In this document: in pieces, positions 54,367 to 63,470 of the stretch
How the letters are laid out: each line of letters opens with the position of its first letter
How positions within the stretch are numbered: position 1 is the first letter of the stretch
Assembly: GCF_900240385.1 (NCBI RefSeq)
Contig: NZ_OEQH01000001.1
Location: 310,001 to 374,000 of the forward strand
Reading direction: 5' to 3'
DNA length: 64,000 bases
Source: Clostridium minihomine
GTDB taxonomy: Bacteria > Bacillota > Clostridia > Oscillospirales > Acutalibacteraceae
The notes under the pieces: generated by a model
What the model saw: the letters and a program-made list of their open reading frames with translations, nothing else
The model's database searches: none
Told to the model about the DNA's origin: nothing
Position numbers and translations under genes: made by a program

Positions 54367-56745
54367 TTAAGAACGCAGCAGTGCTCCGATTTTTTCCAGC
54401 TCTTGGAAGACTTTTTTCATTACCGAATTGGTTGCTTCTTCATTGAGCGTCCCTTCGCCGGAACGTAAAATCAGGCTGAACGCCACGCTTTTTTTGCCGG
54501 ACTCAATCTGTTCACCCTTGTAAACATCGAACAGACGCACATTCTCTAAAAGTTTTCCGGCGCCGCGCACAATTGCCTTCTGCAAATCCAGAACGGGAAT
54601 ATCGTCACTGCACAGAAGAGCCAGGTCACGGGTGACCGCCGGGAACTTGGGCAAAGGAGTATAGTGCTTGTCGGCTTGGGTGCAGCAAAACAGCAAGTCC
54701 AAATCCAGTGAGAAGCAGTACACGCGTTCATCGATTTCGTAGTTTTCCTGCACTTGGGGATGAATTTCTCCCACCACGCCCAGCCGCTCACCGTTGATGG
54801 TCAAAACGGCACAGCGCCCCGGGTGATAGCTGTATTCCTCCGACGAAGCAGCAATGTCCCAATCCTTTACAGACAGGCGATTCAAGAGTTCTTCCACAAT
54901 TCCCTTAGCAGTGAAGAAATCCGCTTCATTCCCATACATGCCGGCAACCAGCACATTTTTTTCTGTGGGCAGCTCATCGGGTTTTGTGGGGATATATTCC
55001 CGGGCCAGCTCAAACAACGCGGCTGCTCCGTTGCGGTTGTTGTAGTTGCGCGACAGAATTTCCAGCATGGAGGGCAGCGCAACCGTGCGCATGATGCTGG
55101 TATCTTCGCCCAGCGGGTTCGAGATGGTGACAGACTGGCGCAAGGGGCTTTCTGCAGGCATCCGAATTTTATCGTAATACTTGGGGCTGATAAAGGAATA
55201 GGTGGTGATTTCACTTAGGCCCAGTGCTAACAGAGTGGAGTTTACCAAAGCGTCAAATTTCTGACGGGGGCTGTATTGACCCTGAGCGCCGCCGCCTAAC
55301 GTTTGGCTTGGAATCTTATTATACCCATAAAAACGGGCAATTTCCTCGGCAATGTCTGCCTTGTGTTCCAAATCGGGGCGGAAGGTGGGGATGACCACGG
55401 TATCGCCTTCTAAAACACAGCCGATTCGGTTCAGGATTTCTTCCATCTGCTGTGTGGAAATATCGGTGCCAAGGAATCGGTTAATCCAATCGGCTTCCAG
55501 CGGAATCCGGCGGGGTTCTGCTGAAAAATTGCCATCCATCAGAACAGCATCCAATACATCACCTGCATCCAGCAGTTCCACCAATTCGCAGGCACGTTCC
55601 AACGCGGGCAAGCAGTTGTTTGGATCCAGTCCCTTTTCAAAGCGGGAGGAAGAATCGGTGCGCATGCCCAAATCTTTGGCGGTCAAACGAACCGAGGCTG
55701 CGTCAAAGCAAGCAGACTCAAACACAATGGTCTGGGTGTCGTCCATAATGCCGCTGTATTCTCCACCCATCACTCCTGCCACAGCCACGGGTTTTGCCGC
55801 GTCGGCAATCACCAGATTGCTGTTTTGCAGTTTGCGCTCCACGCCGTCCAGCGTGGTGATGGTTTCGCCGTCTTTTGCGCGCCGTACCCGAATTTTTCCC
55901 TGCTCGATAAAACGCAGGTCAAAGGCGTGCATGGGCTGGCCATATTCCAGCATCACATAGTTGGTGATGTCTACAATGTTGTTGATGGGGCGAACACCCA
56001 TCACGCGCAGACGCTCGCGCAGCCAACGGGGAGAAGGCTTAACCCGCACATTTTTCACAATGCGCGCGCTGTAAACCGAGCATAAATCTTTGGCTTCGAT
56101 GGCCACGTCCAGCATTTCTTTGCAGCTGCCATGCCCAGCTTTTACTTGGGGCGTATGCAACGTCAGGGGGTTTTCAAACGTAGCTGACACTTCTCGGGCC
56201 AGTCCGATCACAGAAAAGCAGTCGGGCCGGTTCGAGGTGATTTCAAATTCCACCTGGGTGTCGTTCAGGCCGATGGCGTCCTGAATTCGATCGCCGGGCT
56301 TGCAATCTTCCTGTAATACAAAAATGCCGTCTTCTATGGCATAGGGGAAGTCATTAACAGTCAGTTCCAATTCGCTTAGGGAGCACATCATGCCATAGCT
56401 TTCCACACCGCGCAGCTTGCCCTTTTTGATTTTCACGCCGCCCGGCAAGGTGGAGCCGTGCAGAGCTGCGGGAACCAAATCGCCCTCTTTCAGGTTTTGT
56501 GCCCCGGTGACAATCTGAATCGGCTCTTCCGCCCCGGTGTCCACAGAGCAGATCAGCAGATGATCCGAATCCGGGTGGGGGGTAATGGTCAGCACTTTTC
56601 CCACAACCACTTTATCGATGTTTTCGCCTTCGGTATGATATTCTTCCACCTTGGAGCCCGCAATGGTAACCGCCTCTGCAAAATCACGCAGGGGCATCGG
56701 GTCCAGTTTTACAAATTCCTGTAACCATTTCATAGATAGATTCAT
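54367..56745 (-). CDS. pheT: Phenylalanine--tRNA ligase beta subunit
   Basis: 792 residues. The N-terminal tRNA-binding (EMAP-like) domain shows VVGKVLTITPHPDSDHLLICSVDTG; B3/B4 editing domain VMLEYGQPMHAFD ... ; the B5 DNA-binding-like domain and catalytic-like core; and the C-terminal anticodon-binding domain (PLPKFPAVTRDLALLCSDDIPVLDLQKAI, FSLILRSGEGTLNEE). It forms an alpha2-beta2 enzyme with PheS. AGGAGGTGAG precedes the ATG, 14 bases after the pheS stop. Confidence 0.97.
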   Translation of the reverse strand: MNLSMKWLQEFVKLDPMPLRDFAEAVTIAGSKVEEYHTEGENIDKVVVGKVLTITPHPDSDHLLICSVDTGAEEPIQIVTGAQNLKEGDLVPAALHGSTLPGGVKIKKGKLRGVESYGMMCSLSELELTVNDFPYAIEDGIFVLQEDCKPGDRIQDAIGLNDTQVEFEITSNRPDCFSVIGLAREVSATFENPLTLHTPQVKAGHGSCKEMLDVAIEAKDLCSVYSARIVKNVRVKPSPRWLRERLRVMGVRPINNIVDITNYVMLEYGQPMHAFDLRFIEQGKIRVRRAKDGETITTLDGVERKLQNSNLVIADAAKPVAVAGVMGGEYSGIMDDTQTIVFESACFDAASVRLTAKDLGMRTDSSSRFEKGLDPNNCLPALERACELVELLDAGDVLDAVLMDGNFSAEPRRIPLEADWINRFLGTDISTQQMEEILNRIGCVLEGDTVVIPTFRPDLEHKADIAEEIARFYGYNKIPSQTLGGGAQGQYSPRQKFDALVNSTLLALGLSEITTYSFISPKYYDKIRMPAESPLRQSVTISNPLGEDTSIMRTVALPSMLEILSRNYNNRNGAAALFELAREYIPTKPDELPTEKNVLVAGMYGNEADFFTAKGIVEELLNRLSVKDWDIAASSEEYSYHPGRCAVLTINGERLGVVGEIHPQVQENYEIDERVYCFSLDLDLLFCCTQADKHYTPLPKFPAVTRDLALLCSDDIPVLDLQKAIVRGAGKLLENVRLFDVYKGEQIESGKKSVAFSLILRSGEGTLNEEATNSVMKKVFQELEKIGALLRS

Positions 56746-56759
56746 AATCGGCTCACCTC

Positions 56760-57779
56760 CTAAAACTGCTTTAAGAATCGAATGTCGTTTTCAAAGAACA
56801 AACGCAGATCGTCAATGTTATAGCGGCGCATGACTACACGCTCGAGTCCCATGCCCAGCGCAAAGCCACTGTATTCTTCGGGGTCAATGCCGCAGTTTTT
56901 CAGCACTTTGGGGTGTACCATGCCGCAGCCCAGAATTTCAATCCAGCCCTCGCCTTTGCACAGGCGGCAGCCTTCGCCGTGGCAGCTGAAACACTGCACG
57001 TCCACTTCAGCGGAAGGTTCGGTAAAGGGGAAGTGGTGGGGGCGGAAGCGCACCACGGAATCCTCGCCGTACAGGCGTTTTACGAAGGTTTCCAAAGTGT
57101 CTTTCAGGTTGGCAAAGGTAATTCCTTTGTCTACCACCAATCCCTCAATCTGATGAAACAGGGGGGAATGGGTGGCGTCCACCGCGTCGGAGCGGTAAAC
57201 CCGGCCGGGGGAAATAATGCGGATGGGGGGCTTTTGCTTTTCCATCACACGCACCTGCACCGGGGAAGTCTGCGTGCGCAGCACGATATTTTCGTTGATA
57301 TAAAACGTGTCCTGTGTATCACGAGCCGGGTGGTTTTTGGGCATGTTCAGTGCCTCAAAATTGTAGTAATCCGATTCCACTTCGGGGCCGTCTGCAATCT
57401 CAAAGCCCATGCCGACAAAAATCTCTTTGATTTCATCCAGAACAATGGTCAGCGGATGCTTGGCGCCGATTTCATGCCGTTTGCCGGGCAATGTGACGTC
57501 CAGACGCTCTTGCTCCAAGCGCTTTTGGGTTTCCTGTTCCTTCAGCTCAGTGGCGCGTTTGGTCAAATCCTCTTCAATCAGGGCACGCACCTGATTTGCC
57601 AGCTGTCCAATGACCGGGCGCTCTTCGGCAGAAAGGCCGCCCATCTGCTTTAAGATAGAAGTCAGTTCTCCTTTTTTGCCCAGATATTTGACCCGAATTG
57701 TTTCCAGCACCTGCTGCCCTTTGGCCCCTGCCAGTTCCTTTACCGCGCTGTCGCGGATGGCTTCCAGCTGTTGCTTCAT
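56760..57779 (-). CDS. pheS: Phenylalanine--tRNA ligase alpha subunit
   Basis: 339 residues. An N-terminal coiled coil ([18 protein letters not shown]...) is followed by the class II catalytic core: [91 protein letters not shown], and [21 protein letters not shown] (motif 3). AAAGGAAGAAG stands before ATG 57779; the longer open frame runs into the T-box terminator. The T-box upstream controls pheST together. Confidence 0.97.
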   Translation of the reverse strand: MKQQLEAIRDSAVKELAGAKGQQVLETIRVKYLGKKGELTSILKQMGGLSAEERPVIGQLANQVRALIEEDLTKRATELKEQETQKRLEQERLDVTLPGKRHEIGAKHPLTIVLDEIKEIFVGMGFEIADGPEVESDYYNFEALNMPKNHPARDTQDTFYINENIVLRTQTSPVQVRVMEKQKPPIRIISPGRVYRSDAVDATHSPLFHQIEGLVVDKGITFANLKDTLETFVKRLYGEDSVVRFRPHHFPFTEPSAEVDVQCFSCHGEGCRLCKGEGWIEILGCGMVHPKVLKNCGIDPEEYSGFALGMGLERVVMRRYNIDDLRLFFENDIRFLKQF

Positions 57780-57829
57780 GAATCTTCTTCCTTTCGGTAT
57801 CGTTTTAGAAGGGTATACTATCCCCGGAA

Positions 57830-58085
57830 AATAAAAAAAGCCCTCGCCCCAGAAAAAGGGACGAAGACAAAAGCTCCGCGGTACCACCCTAATTTTTGAA
57901 AAATCAAACGCTTTTTGGCCGATAACGGTGCCTGCCGTCGCTGCCTACTTTTGTTCTTTCAGCTGCGCCGCTCCAAAGGGAACTTCCCCCGCTTCATTCC
58001 GCAAGCATGCTTTCAGCCCGTGACATGCTCTCTCTGGCCGGTGAGGGACAGGGTACTTTCCTTTTTCCTCGCGTTATTCTTCTAT
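57830..58085 (-). promoter_or_regulatory. T-box leader of pheST, phenylalanine specifier
   Basis: On the minus strand the specifier loop reads GAAGTTCCCTTTGGAG, with TTC (Phe) at 57982-57980. The T-box core is AGGGTGGTACCGCGG, followed by a terminator with CCCTCGCCCCAGAAA-type arms ending in a T run. Uncharged tRNA-Phe should allow read-through into pheS. Confidence 0.93.
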
Positions 58086-58087
58086 TC

Positions 58088-58116
58088 AATATATCATGTT
58101 ATTTGGCTTTTTTCAA
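58088..58116 (-). promoter_or_regulatory. Promoter of the pheST leader
   Basis: Minus-strand TTGAAA (58116-58111), 17-base spacer, TATATT (58093-58088), directly before the T-box. Confidence 0.72.
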
Positions 58117-58201
58117 GGGGCAAAAACTTGCTGTTTTGCACAAGTCCTGTGGCGGAAAGTGTAGTGGATTCGGTGCTCATGCCGAATATGGAAAGAATAT
58201 T

Positions 58202-58229
58202 TTGATTCCTGTCAAATTTATGATAGAAT
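58202..58229 (+). promoter_or_regulatory. Promoter of the ABC-F gene
   Basis: TTGATT, 16-base spacer, TAGAAT. It leaves a leader of over 300 bases before the start codon. Confidence 0.55.
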
Positions 58230-58542
58230 AAAGAACTATATGGCACAGAATATGCGGGGACATCTCTCGCGCTGGAAATGGCGAGTTGTGCGGCGGTTCT
58301 TTGGACAAACTATTTTGTCTTTTGAAAAGCTGTTTTGCAAAAGAAAGCGGCATATCGAAACCGATGGGTTGCCTGATTGCATAAACAACAAGAGTCTCGG
58401 GTACCCCATTGGCAATCTTATATAGATTGTGCTTGTGGGTTACGATTCTTAACTTTGCGGCATTTGCCTGCTGCGTGAATTTGTCAAAGCCTGTGCTGAT
58501 GGGTGATTACCCGCATTGAATTGCAACGGAGGAAACGATAAT
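58230..58542 (+). promoter_or_regulatory. Long leader of the ABC-F gene
   Basis: About 310 bases with no recognised RNA class. It holds a 61-codon ORF (58240-58425) starting MAQNMRGHLSRWKWRVVRRFFG, Arg-rich but without a ribosome site, and a small hairpin GGGT/ACCC just before the GGAGG of the ABC-F gene. Leader attenuation is common for ABC-F genes involved in antibiotic resistance; whether that applies here is open. Confidence 0.35.
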
Positions 58543-60141
58543 ATGATTACAGTATCCGAATTGAGTCTGGGCTTTAACGGACAGAACTTATTTTCTAATG
58601 TGAACCTGCTGTTCACCGCCGGAAATTGTTACGGAGTCATCGGCGCCAACGGCGCGGGAAAATCCACATTTTTAAAGATTCTGTCGGGCGAGCTGGAAGC
58701 GAGCAAGGGCGAAGTGATTATTGACCCCAAGCTGCGCATGTCGGTGCTCAAGCAGGATCACTTTGCGTTTGACGCCTTTACGGTGTTTGACACGATTTTG
58801 CAGGGGAATCCGCGTCTTTATGAGGTGTCGAAACAAAAGGACGCCCTGTATGCCAAAGAGGATTTTTCTGAGGAAGACGGCAATATTGCGGCGGAACTGG
58901 AAGCCGAATTTGCAGAGATGAACGGCTGGGATGCCGAAACCGAGGCGGGCAAGAGTTTGCAGGGTCTGGGGCTTTCGGTGGATTTGCTGCATTCCCCGAT
59001 GAGCGCTTTGTCAGAAATGGAAAAGGTGAAAATTTTGCTGGCGCAGGCTTTGTTCGGCCAGCCGGATATCATTCTTTTGGATGAGCCTACCAACGGTTTG
59101 GATTTGCCCTCGATTAACTGGCTGGAAGACTTTTTGATGGATTATATGGGAACCGTTATCGTGGTATCTCATGATCGTCATTTCCTGAACGATATCTGCA
59201 CTCACATTGTGGACATCGACTATACTAAAATTCGCATGTATGTGGGTAACTATGATTTCTGGTACGAATCCAGCCAGCTGGTTCAGCGGGTTCTGCGCGA
59301 TCAGAATAAAAAGAACGAAGAAAAGATCAAAGAGCTGCAAAGCTTTATTCAGCGCTTTTCCGCCAACAAATCCAAGTCCCGCCAGGCTACTTCCAGAAAG
59401 AAGCTGCTGGACAAGATTACGGTGGAGGAAATGCCTGCTTCTTCCCGCCGGTACCCCTATGTGGGCTTTACAATGGATCGTGAGCCCGGCAAAGAGATTC
59501 TGACGGTAGAAGGTTTGAGCAAAACCGTAGACGGTGTTAAAGTGCTGGACAATGTGTCTTTCCGGATAAATAAGGGCGACAAAATTGCCTTTATCGGGGA
59601 AAGTGACATTGCCGTTACCACCTTGTTTAAAATCCTGATGGAAGAACTGGAGCCGGACGAGGGCAGCTTTAAATGGGGCGTCAGTACCAGCCAGTCTTAT
59701 TTTCCCCAGGATAACTCAGAATACTTCAACGATTGCGATTTAAGCATTTTAAGATGGCTGGAACAGTATTCCAAAGATACCACCGAAACATATCTGCGCG
59801 GCTTTTTGGGCAAGATGCTGTTTTCCGGTGAGGATGTATTAAAGCCTGTAAATGTACTGTCCGGTGGAGAAAAGGTGCGCTGCATGTTGTCCCGCATGAT
59901 GATGTTTGGTTCTAACGTGTTGGTGCTGGATCAACCCACAAATCATTTGGATTTGGAATCCATCACAGCAGTCAATAACGGCATGATCGAGTTTAAGGGT
60001 GTTCTTTTGTTTGCATCCCACGATCATCAGTTTGTGCAGACGGTGGCCAACCGTATCATTGAGATTCTGCCGGAAGACGGTGTGTTTGACCGGATGACCA
60101 CCTATGAAGAGTATTTGGAGCTGAAAGCGCAGCGCCAGTAA
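58543..60141 (+). CDS. ABC-F family ATPase with one degenerate nucleotide site
   Basis: 532 residues: two ABC domains joined by a ~80-residue linker (residues ~240-315), no membrane part. Domain 1 has a good Walker A (GANGAGKST, 34-42) and Walker B with catalytic Glu (LLDEPTN, E181), but signature LSEMEK instead of LSGGEK (156-161). Domain 2 has signature LSGGEK (439-444) but a broken Walker A (GESDIAVTT, Val358 in place of Lys) and Gln464 instead of Glu (LDQPTNHLD). ABC-F proteins act on the ribosome, some protecting it from antibiotics; the family resembles the YbiT/YkpA group. ATG 58543 has CGGAGG upstream. Confidence 0.92.
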   Translation: MITVSELSLGFNGQNLFSNVNLLFTAGNCYGVIGANGAGKSTFLKILSGELEASKGEVIIDPKLRMSVLKQDHFAFDAFTVFDTILQGNPRLYEVSKQKDALYAKEDFSEEDGNIAAELEAEFAEMNGWDAETEAGKSLQGLGLSVDLLHSPMSALSEMEKVKILLAQALFGQPDIILLDEPTNGLDLPSINWLEDFLMDYMGTVIVVSHDRHFLNDICTHIVDIDYTKIRMYVGNYDFWYESSQLVQRVLRDQNKKNEEKIKELQSFIQRFSANKSKSRQATSRKKLLDKITVEEMPASSRRYPYVGFTMDREPGKEILTVEGLSKTVDGVKVLDNVSFRINKGDKIAFIGESDIAVTTLFKILMEELEPDEGSFKWGVSTSQSYFPQDNSEYFNDCDLSILRWLEQYSKDTTETYLRGFLGKMLFSGEDVLKPVNVLSGGEKVRCMLSRMMMFGSNVLVLDQPTNHLDLESITAVNNGMIEFKGVLLFASHDHQFVQTVANRIIEILPEDGVFDRMTTYEEYLELKAQRQ

Positions 60142-60156
60142 CAGGGGGAGTCTTTC

Positions 60157-60654
60157 ATGTCAACGGAGAAAGTTCGGGAATATTTGAAACAGTTTGGCAA
60201 GCAGGATGCAGTGCAGGAGTTTGATGTGTCCAGTGCTACAGTGGAACTGGCGGCTCAGGCTTTGGGTGTAGAGCCTGCCCGGATTGCCAAAACGATTTCT
60301 TTAATGGGAAAAGAAGGCTGTGTTTTGATTGTGGCGGCCGGGGATGGAAAAATCGATGGCAGCCGTTTTAAAAAGACCTTTGGGTTAAAAGCCAAGATGC
60401 TGAATCCGGAAGAAACCGAAGAACTGACCGGTTATCGGGTAGGGGGGATCTGCCCTTTTGCTAATCCCGAGGGGGCTAAGGTGTATCTGGATGAATCCCT
60501 GCGCCGGTTTCAAACGATATTCCCGGCCTGCGGAACCTCAAATTCTGCGGTGGAGATGACTTGTGAAGAACTGGAACAGTGTGCGCGCAGCCAAGGATGG
60601 GTCGATGTCTGCAAAGGCTGGCGGGAAGACAGCACCGAACGGTGTGAATCGTAA
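60157..60654 (+). CDS. YbaK/EbsC-type aminoacyl-tRNA deacylase
   Basis: 165 residues. The YbaK fold is shown by EFDVSSATVELAAQALGVEPARIAKTISLM, CVLIVAAGDGKIDGSRFKKTFGLKAKMLNPEETEELTGYRVGGICPFA, and VYLDESLRRFQTIFPACGTSNSAVEMTCEEL. Such proteins clear mischarged tRNA, for example Cys-tRNA(Pro). GGGGGAG precedes the ATG. It follows the ABC-F gene by 15 bases and its stop overlaps the next start (TAATG), so the three genes probably form an operon. Confidence 0.92.
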   Translation: MSTEKVREYLKQFGKQDAVQEFDVSSATVELAAQALGVEPARIAKTISLMGKEGCVLIVAAGDGKIDGSRFKKTFGLKAKMLNPEETEELTGYRVGGICPFANPEGAKVYLDESLRRFQTIFPACGTSNSAVEMTCEELEQCARSQGWVDVCKGWREDSTERCES

Positions 60655-61205
60655 TGAGATGGATTCGGCATTTGCCGAATCTTCTTACTTTGCTGCGAAT
60701 GATTCTTTGTGTACCGCTATTGCTGGTTGAGCCTTTGTCGGCTAGATTTTTTCTTCTGTACAGCTTGGCTGGCATCAGCGATATGTTGGACGGAGCCATT
60801 GCCCGAAAAGCAAAGTGCACCAGCGAGCGGGGCGCAGCTTTAGACAGCGCGGCGGATGCCTTGCTGATTGGCGTGGTGCTTTTCCTTTTCATCCCGGTTC
60901 TTTCGGTTCCGGTGTGGATGTTGGTTTGGATTGTCTGCATTTTGCTAATTCGCCTTTTTGCACTGGCTATTGGGTTTTATCGGTTTCAAAGTTTGGCTTT
61001 CCTTCACACTTATGCCAATAAAGCTACGGGGCTTTTACTGTTCTGTTTCCCTTTTTTCTATTACTTTTTGAATTTAGGCAGAACGGGGGCCTTTCTTTGC
61101 GCCGTTGCAACGCTCTCTGCTTTAGAGGAATTGGCGATTCAGGCCACATCCCCAAAGCTGAACCGGAACGCAAAAAGCCTTTTTGAAAAGAATAAGCGGT
61201 TATAA
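60654..61205 (+). CDS. CDP-alcohol phosphatidyltransferase family protein
   Basis: 183 residues, about six membrane helices. The full CDP-OH motif is present: D-MLD-G-AIAR-x8-G-AAL-D-SAA-D (DMLDGAIAR ... GAALDSAAD), which binds the CDP-diacylglycerol and two metal ions. The N-terminal RHLPNLLTLLRMILCVPLLL is typical of phosphatidylglycerophosphate synthase-like members; glycerol-3-phosphate is a likely acceptor but not proven. It is translationally coupled to the YbaK gene. Confidence 0.92.
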   Translation: MRWIRHLPNLLTLLRMILCVPLLLVEPLSARFFLLYSLAGISDMLDGAIARKAKCTSERGAALDSAADALLIGVVLFLFIPVLSVPVWMLVWIVCILLIRLFALAIGFYRFQSLAFLHTYANKATGLLLFCFPFFYYFLNLGRTGAFLCAVATLSALEELAIQATSPKLNRNAKSLFEKNKRL

Positions 61206-61242
61206 TACCGATGATAAAGATCCGAAGAAATTAAATAAGCAA

Positions 61243-61278
61243 TAAAAAAATCGGCCGAAAATACTCGGCCGATTTTTT
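61243..61278. terminator. Bidirectional terminator
   Basis: AAAAAAATCGGCCGA and TCGGCCGATTTTTT arms around AAATAC. Confidence 0.92.
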
Positions 61279-61300
61279 GTGTAAATATTATGGATTTTCT

Positions 61301-61726
61301 TTATCCGATTTCTTCAAACTTCTCTTGAAGAAAATCAATGGCGTCTTTCATTTTGCCTGAAATCTCCATTTCTTCTCGGGACAAAAGTAAAATATTTACC
61401 GTACATGCTTCATTTAAAAGCTGTATTGCATTTTGCAGTGCGGTTTGTGTCCGCTGTTTAAAATCTTCTTTGGGCAGCGAAGCCGTGCTTTCAATCCGCT
61501 GTAGCATTTGCTGATATACCCCCCGTTTGGGGCTGATAAATCTTCCGCTGCCGTCATTGAGCATATCATAGATTGCTCCGCTGATCATACCCGGTGTAAA
61601 AACGGTTGTGGTGTGTTTTTGCAAATAGCTGCGGATTTCATCTTTCGTGTGTTCTTCGCCATCTTTTAACAGCTCGATGGTATGGTAGCGGATTTCTTCC
61701 GCGTTGGATTTAAATTGATTGCTCAT
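61301..61726 (-). CDS. Protein of unknown function with a possible winged-helix start
   Basis: 141 residues. The first half (EEIRYHTIELLKDGEEHTKDEIRSYLQKHTTTVFTPGMISGAIYDMLNDGSGRFISPKRGVYQ) reads like a winged helix that senses or binds DNA; the second half is helical (LQNAIQLLNEACTVNILLLSREEMEISGKMKDAIDFLQEKFEEI). Start ATG 61726 has GGAGGG upstream. The exact family is not recognised. It is monocistronic. Confidence 0.7.
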   Translation of the reverse strand: MSNQFKSNAEEIRYHTIELLKDGEEHTKDEIRSYLQKHTTTVFTPGMISGAIYDMLNDGSGRFISPKRGVYQQMLQRIESTASLPKEDFKQRTQTALQNAIQLLNEACTVNILLLSREEMEISGKMKDAIDFLQEKFEEIG

Positions 61727-61836
61727 AGCAACTGCCCTCCCCAAAAATTCAATAATTCGAACTTTAATGAATTAATCATACTTTTATTTTGTTATTTTGT
61801 CAAGGAAAAATAGCAGATTCTATTTGCAAAAAAATG

Positions 61837-61873
61837 AGAAGAGGCAAGCAGATTTGTTTCTGCTTGCCTCTTC
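61837..61873 (-). terminator. Terminator of uxaC
   Basis: GAAGAGGCAAGCAGA and TCTGCTTGCCTCTTC arms over a short loop, followed by a T-rich run on the minus strand; ~170 bases after the uxaC stop. Confidence 0.75.
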
Positions 61874-62045
61874 ATTTGCCATGTATGCTTTCGCAATGTT
61901 AGGAGGGATGAATTTCGTTCCAAAGAACGAGGAATTCTTATCTGAAAAGAGTTCATTTCTTGAAAAAAATCGACGGTTATCCGGAAGCGATTTGGCAGTG
62001 TATTTACACTGGAATCGAGTATTTCAGAATACTTTTGCTTGTTTT

Positions 62046-63455
62046 TTAGCAGTCAAAGCCAAAATAACGATTGGTATTGTGAAAAGAAATGTCCTGCACC
62101 ATTTTGCCCAAGTATTCGATGTCGTCCGGATATTCGCCGTTTTCTACCCAAGTGCCAATCAGGTTGCACAGAATCCGACGGAAATACTCGTGGCGGGTAT
62201 ACGACAAAAAGCTTCTGGAATCGGTCAGCATTCCTGTAAAGGTGCCAAGAACGCCCAGATTCGCCAGATTCACCATTTGGTCAATCATCCCAGTTTTGGT
62301 GTCGTTAAACCACCAGGCAGAACCTTGCTGCAGCTGTCCGGGAGCTAATGTCCCCTGGAAGCAGCCTAAAATAGAGCCGACAACAGCATTATCCACGGGG
62401 TTCAGGGGATAGATGATGGTTTTGGGGAGCTCGCCGGTTTTATTTAGTTCATTCAGGAACTGAACGGTGCTGTCTGCGCAAAAATGAGTGCCGATGCAGT
62501 CAAACCCGGTGTCTGCCCCAAGGCGCTGGAACATGGCATCGTTGGTGTTGCGCAACGCCCCATAGTGCAGTTCCATTACCCAGCCCAGTTTGGCATATTT
62601 TCTGCCCACAAACAGCAGAATTGCATATTTATATTTGTTGACTTCTTCCTGCGTCAAAGATTCACCGGCCAGACCCTTTTGCAGGACGGCATCCAGTTCT
62701 TCTTCCGAAGCCGGGTTATAGATGAGATAGTCCAAACCGTGATCAGAAGCCCGGCAGCCCATGCGATTGAAGAATTCCATGCGCTTTTCCAGTGCTGCTT
62801 TCACGTCTGCAATGTTCTTTATCGATACGCCGCTGACTATTTCCAGCTGTTTCATATAGTCGCTAAAGCCTGCTTTGTTGATGTTCATTACTTTGTCGGG
62901 GCGCCATGCAGGAACCACTTTTACATCAAAAGTAGGGTCATCTTTTAGTTTCTGGTGCCATTCCAAAGAGTCAATGGGATCATCCGTGGTAGCAATGGCT
63001 TTTACATTGGACTGTTTGATCAGACCGCGAACGCTCATGCCGTCTTCCTGCAGCTTTTGATTGCACAGGTTCCAGACTTCTTCGGCGGTGTCTGCATTCA
63101 AAACGCCGTAATAGCCAAAATAACGCTGCAGTTCTAAATGAGTCCAGTGATACAGGGGATTACCAATGGCCCGGGGCAGGCACTCGGCAAATTTTTGGAA
63201 TTTTTCGCGGTCAGTGCTTTTGCTGCCGGTGATGAACTCTTCATCCACCCCGCAGGAACGAATCAGCCGCCATTTGTAATGGTCGCCGCCCAGCCATACC
63301 TGAGTAATATTTTCAAATTTACGGTTTTCGGCAATCTCCTGCGGATTAATATGGCAGTGATAGTCAATCACCGGCATTTTGCTGGCGTAATCGTGAAACA
63401 GCGTTTTTGCTGTTTCATTGGACAGCAGAAAATCTTGATCCATAAATTTTTTCAT
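62046..63455 (-). CDS. uxaC: Glucuronate isomerase
   Basis: 469 residues. Family marks: VIDYHCHINPQEIAENRKFENITQVWLGGDHYKWRLIRSCGVDEEFI near the start (metal HCH), TTDDPIDSLEWH, PAWRPDKVMN and HYGALRNTNDAMFQRLGADTGFDC. It isomerises glucuronate to fructuronate and galacturonate to tagaturonate, opening uronate breakdown. ATG 63455 has GGAGG 9 bases upstream. It begins 15 bases after the LacI-type regulator gene, so they are one operon. Confidence 0.97.
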   Translation of the reverse strand: MKKFMDQDFLLSNETAKTLFHDYASKMPVIDYHCHINPQEIAENRKFENITQVWLGGDHYKWRLIRSCGVDEEFITGSKSTDREKFQKFAECLPRAIGNPLYHWTHLELQRYFGYYGVLNADTAEEVWNLCNQKLQEDGMSVRGLIKQSNVKAIATTDDPIDSLEWHQKLKDDPTFDVKVVPAWRPDKVMNINKAGFSDYMKQLEIVSGVSIKNIADVKAALEKRMEFFNRMGCRASDHGLDYLIYNPASEEELDAVLQKGLAGESLTQEEVNKYKYAILLFVGRKYAKLGWVMELHYGALRNTNDAMFQRLGADTGFDCIGTHFCADSTVQFLNELNKTGELPKTIIYPLNPVDNAVVGSILGCFQGTLAPGQLQQGSAWWFNDTKTGMIDQMVNLANLGVLGTFTGMLTDSRSFLSYTRHEYFRRILCNLIGTWVENGEYPDDIEYLGKMVQDISFHNTNRYFGFDC

Positions 63456-63470
63456 TTTCCAGTCCTCCAA

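Noticed and set aside
56913-57653. A 246-codon open frame antisense to pheS
   Set aside because: Antisense shadow of a well-conserved gene, with no independent start signal or family resemblance.
61797-62348. A 183-codon plus-strand frame overlapping the end of uxaC
   Set aside because: Most of it is antisense to uxaC and to its terminator, and it has no family resemblance.
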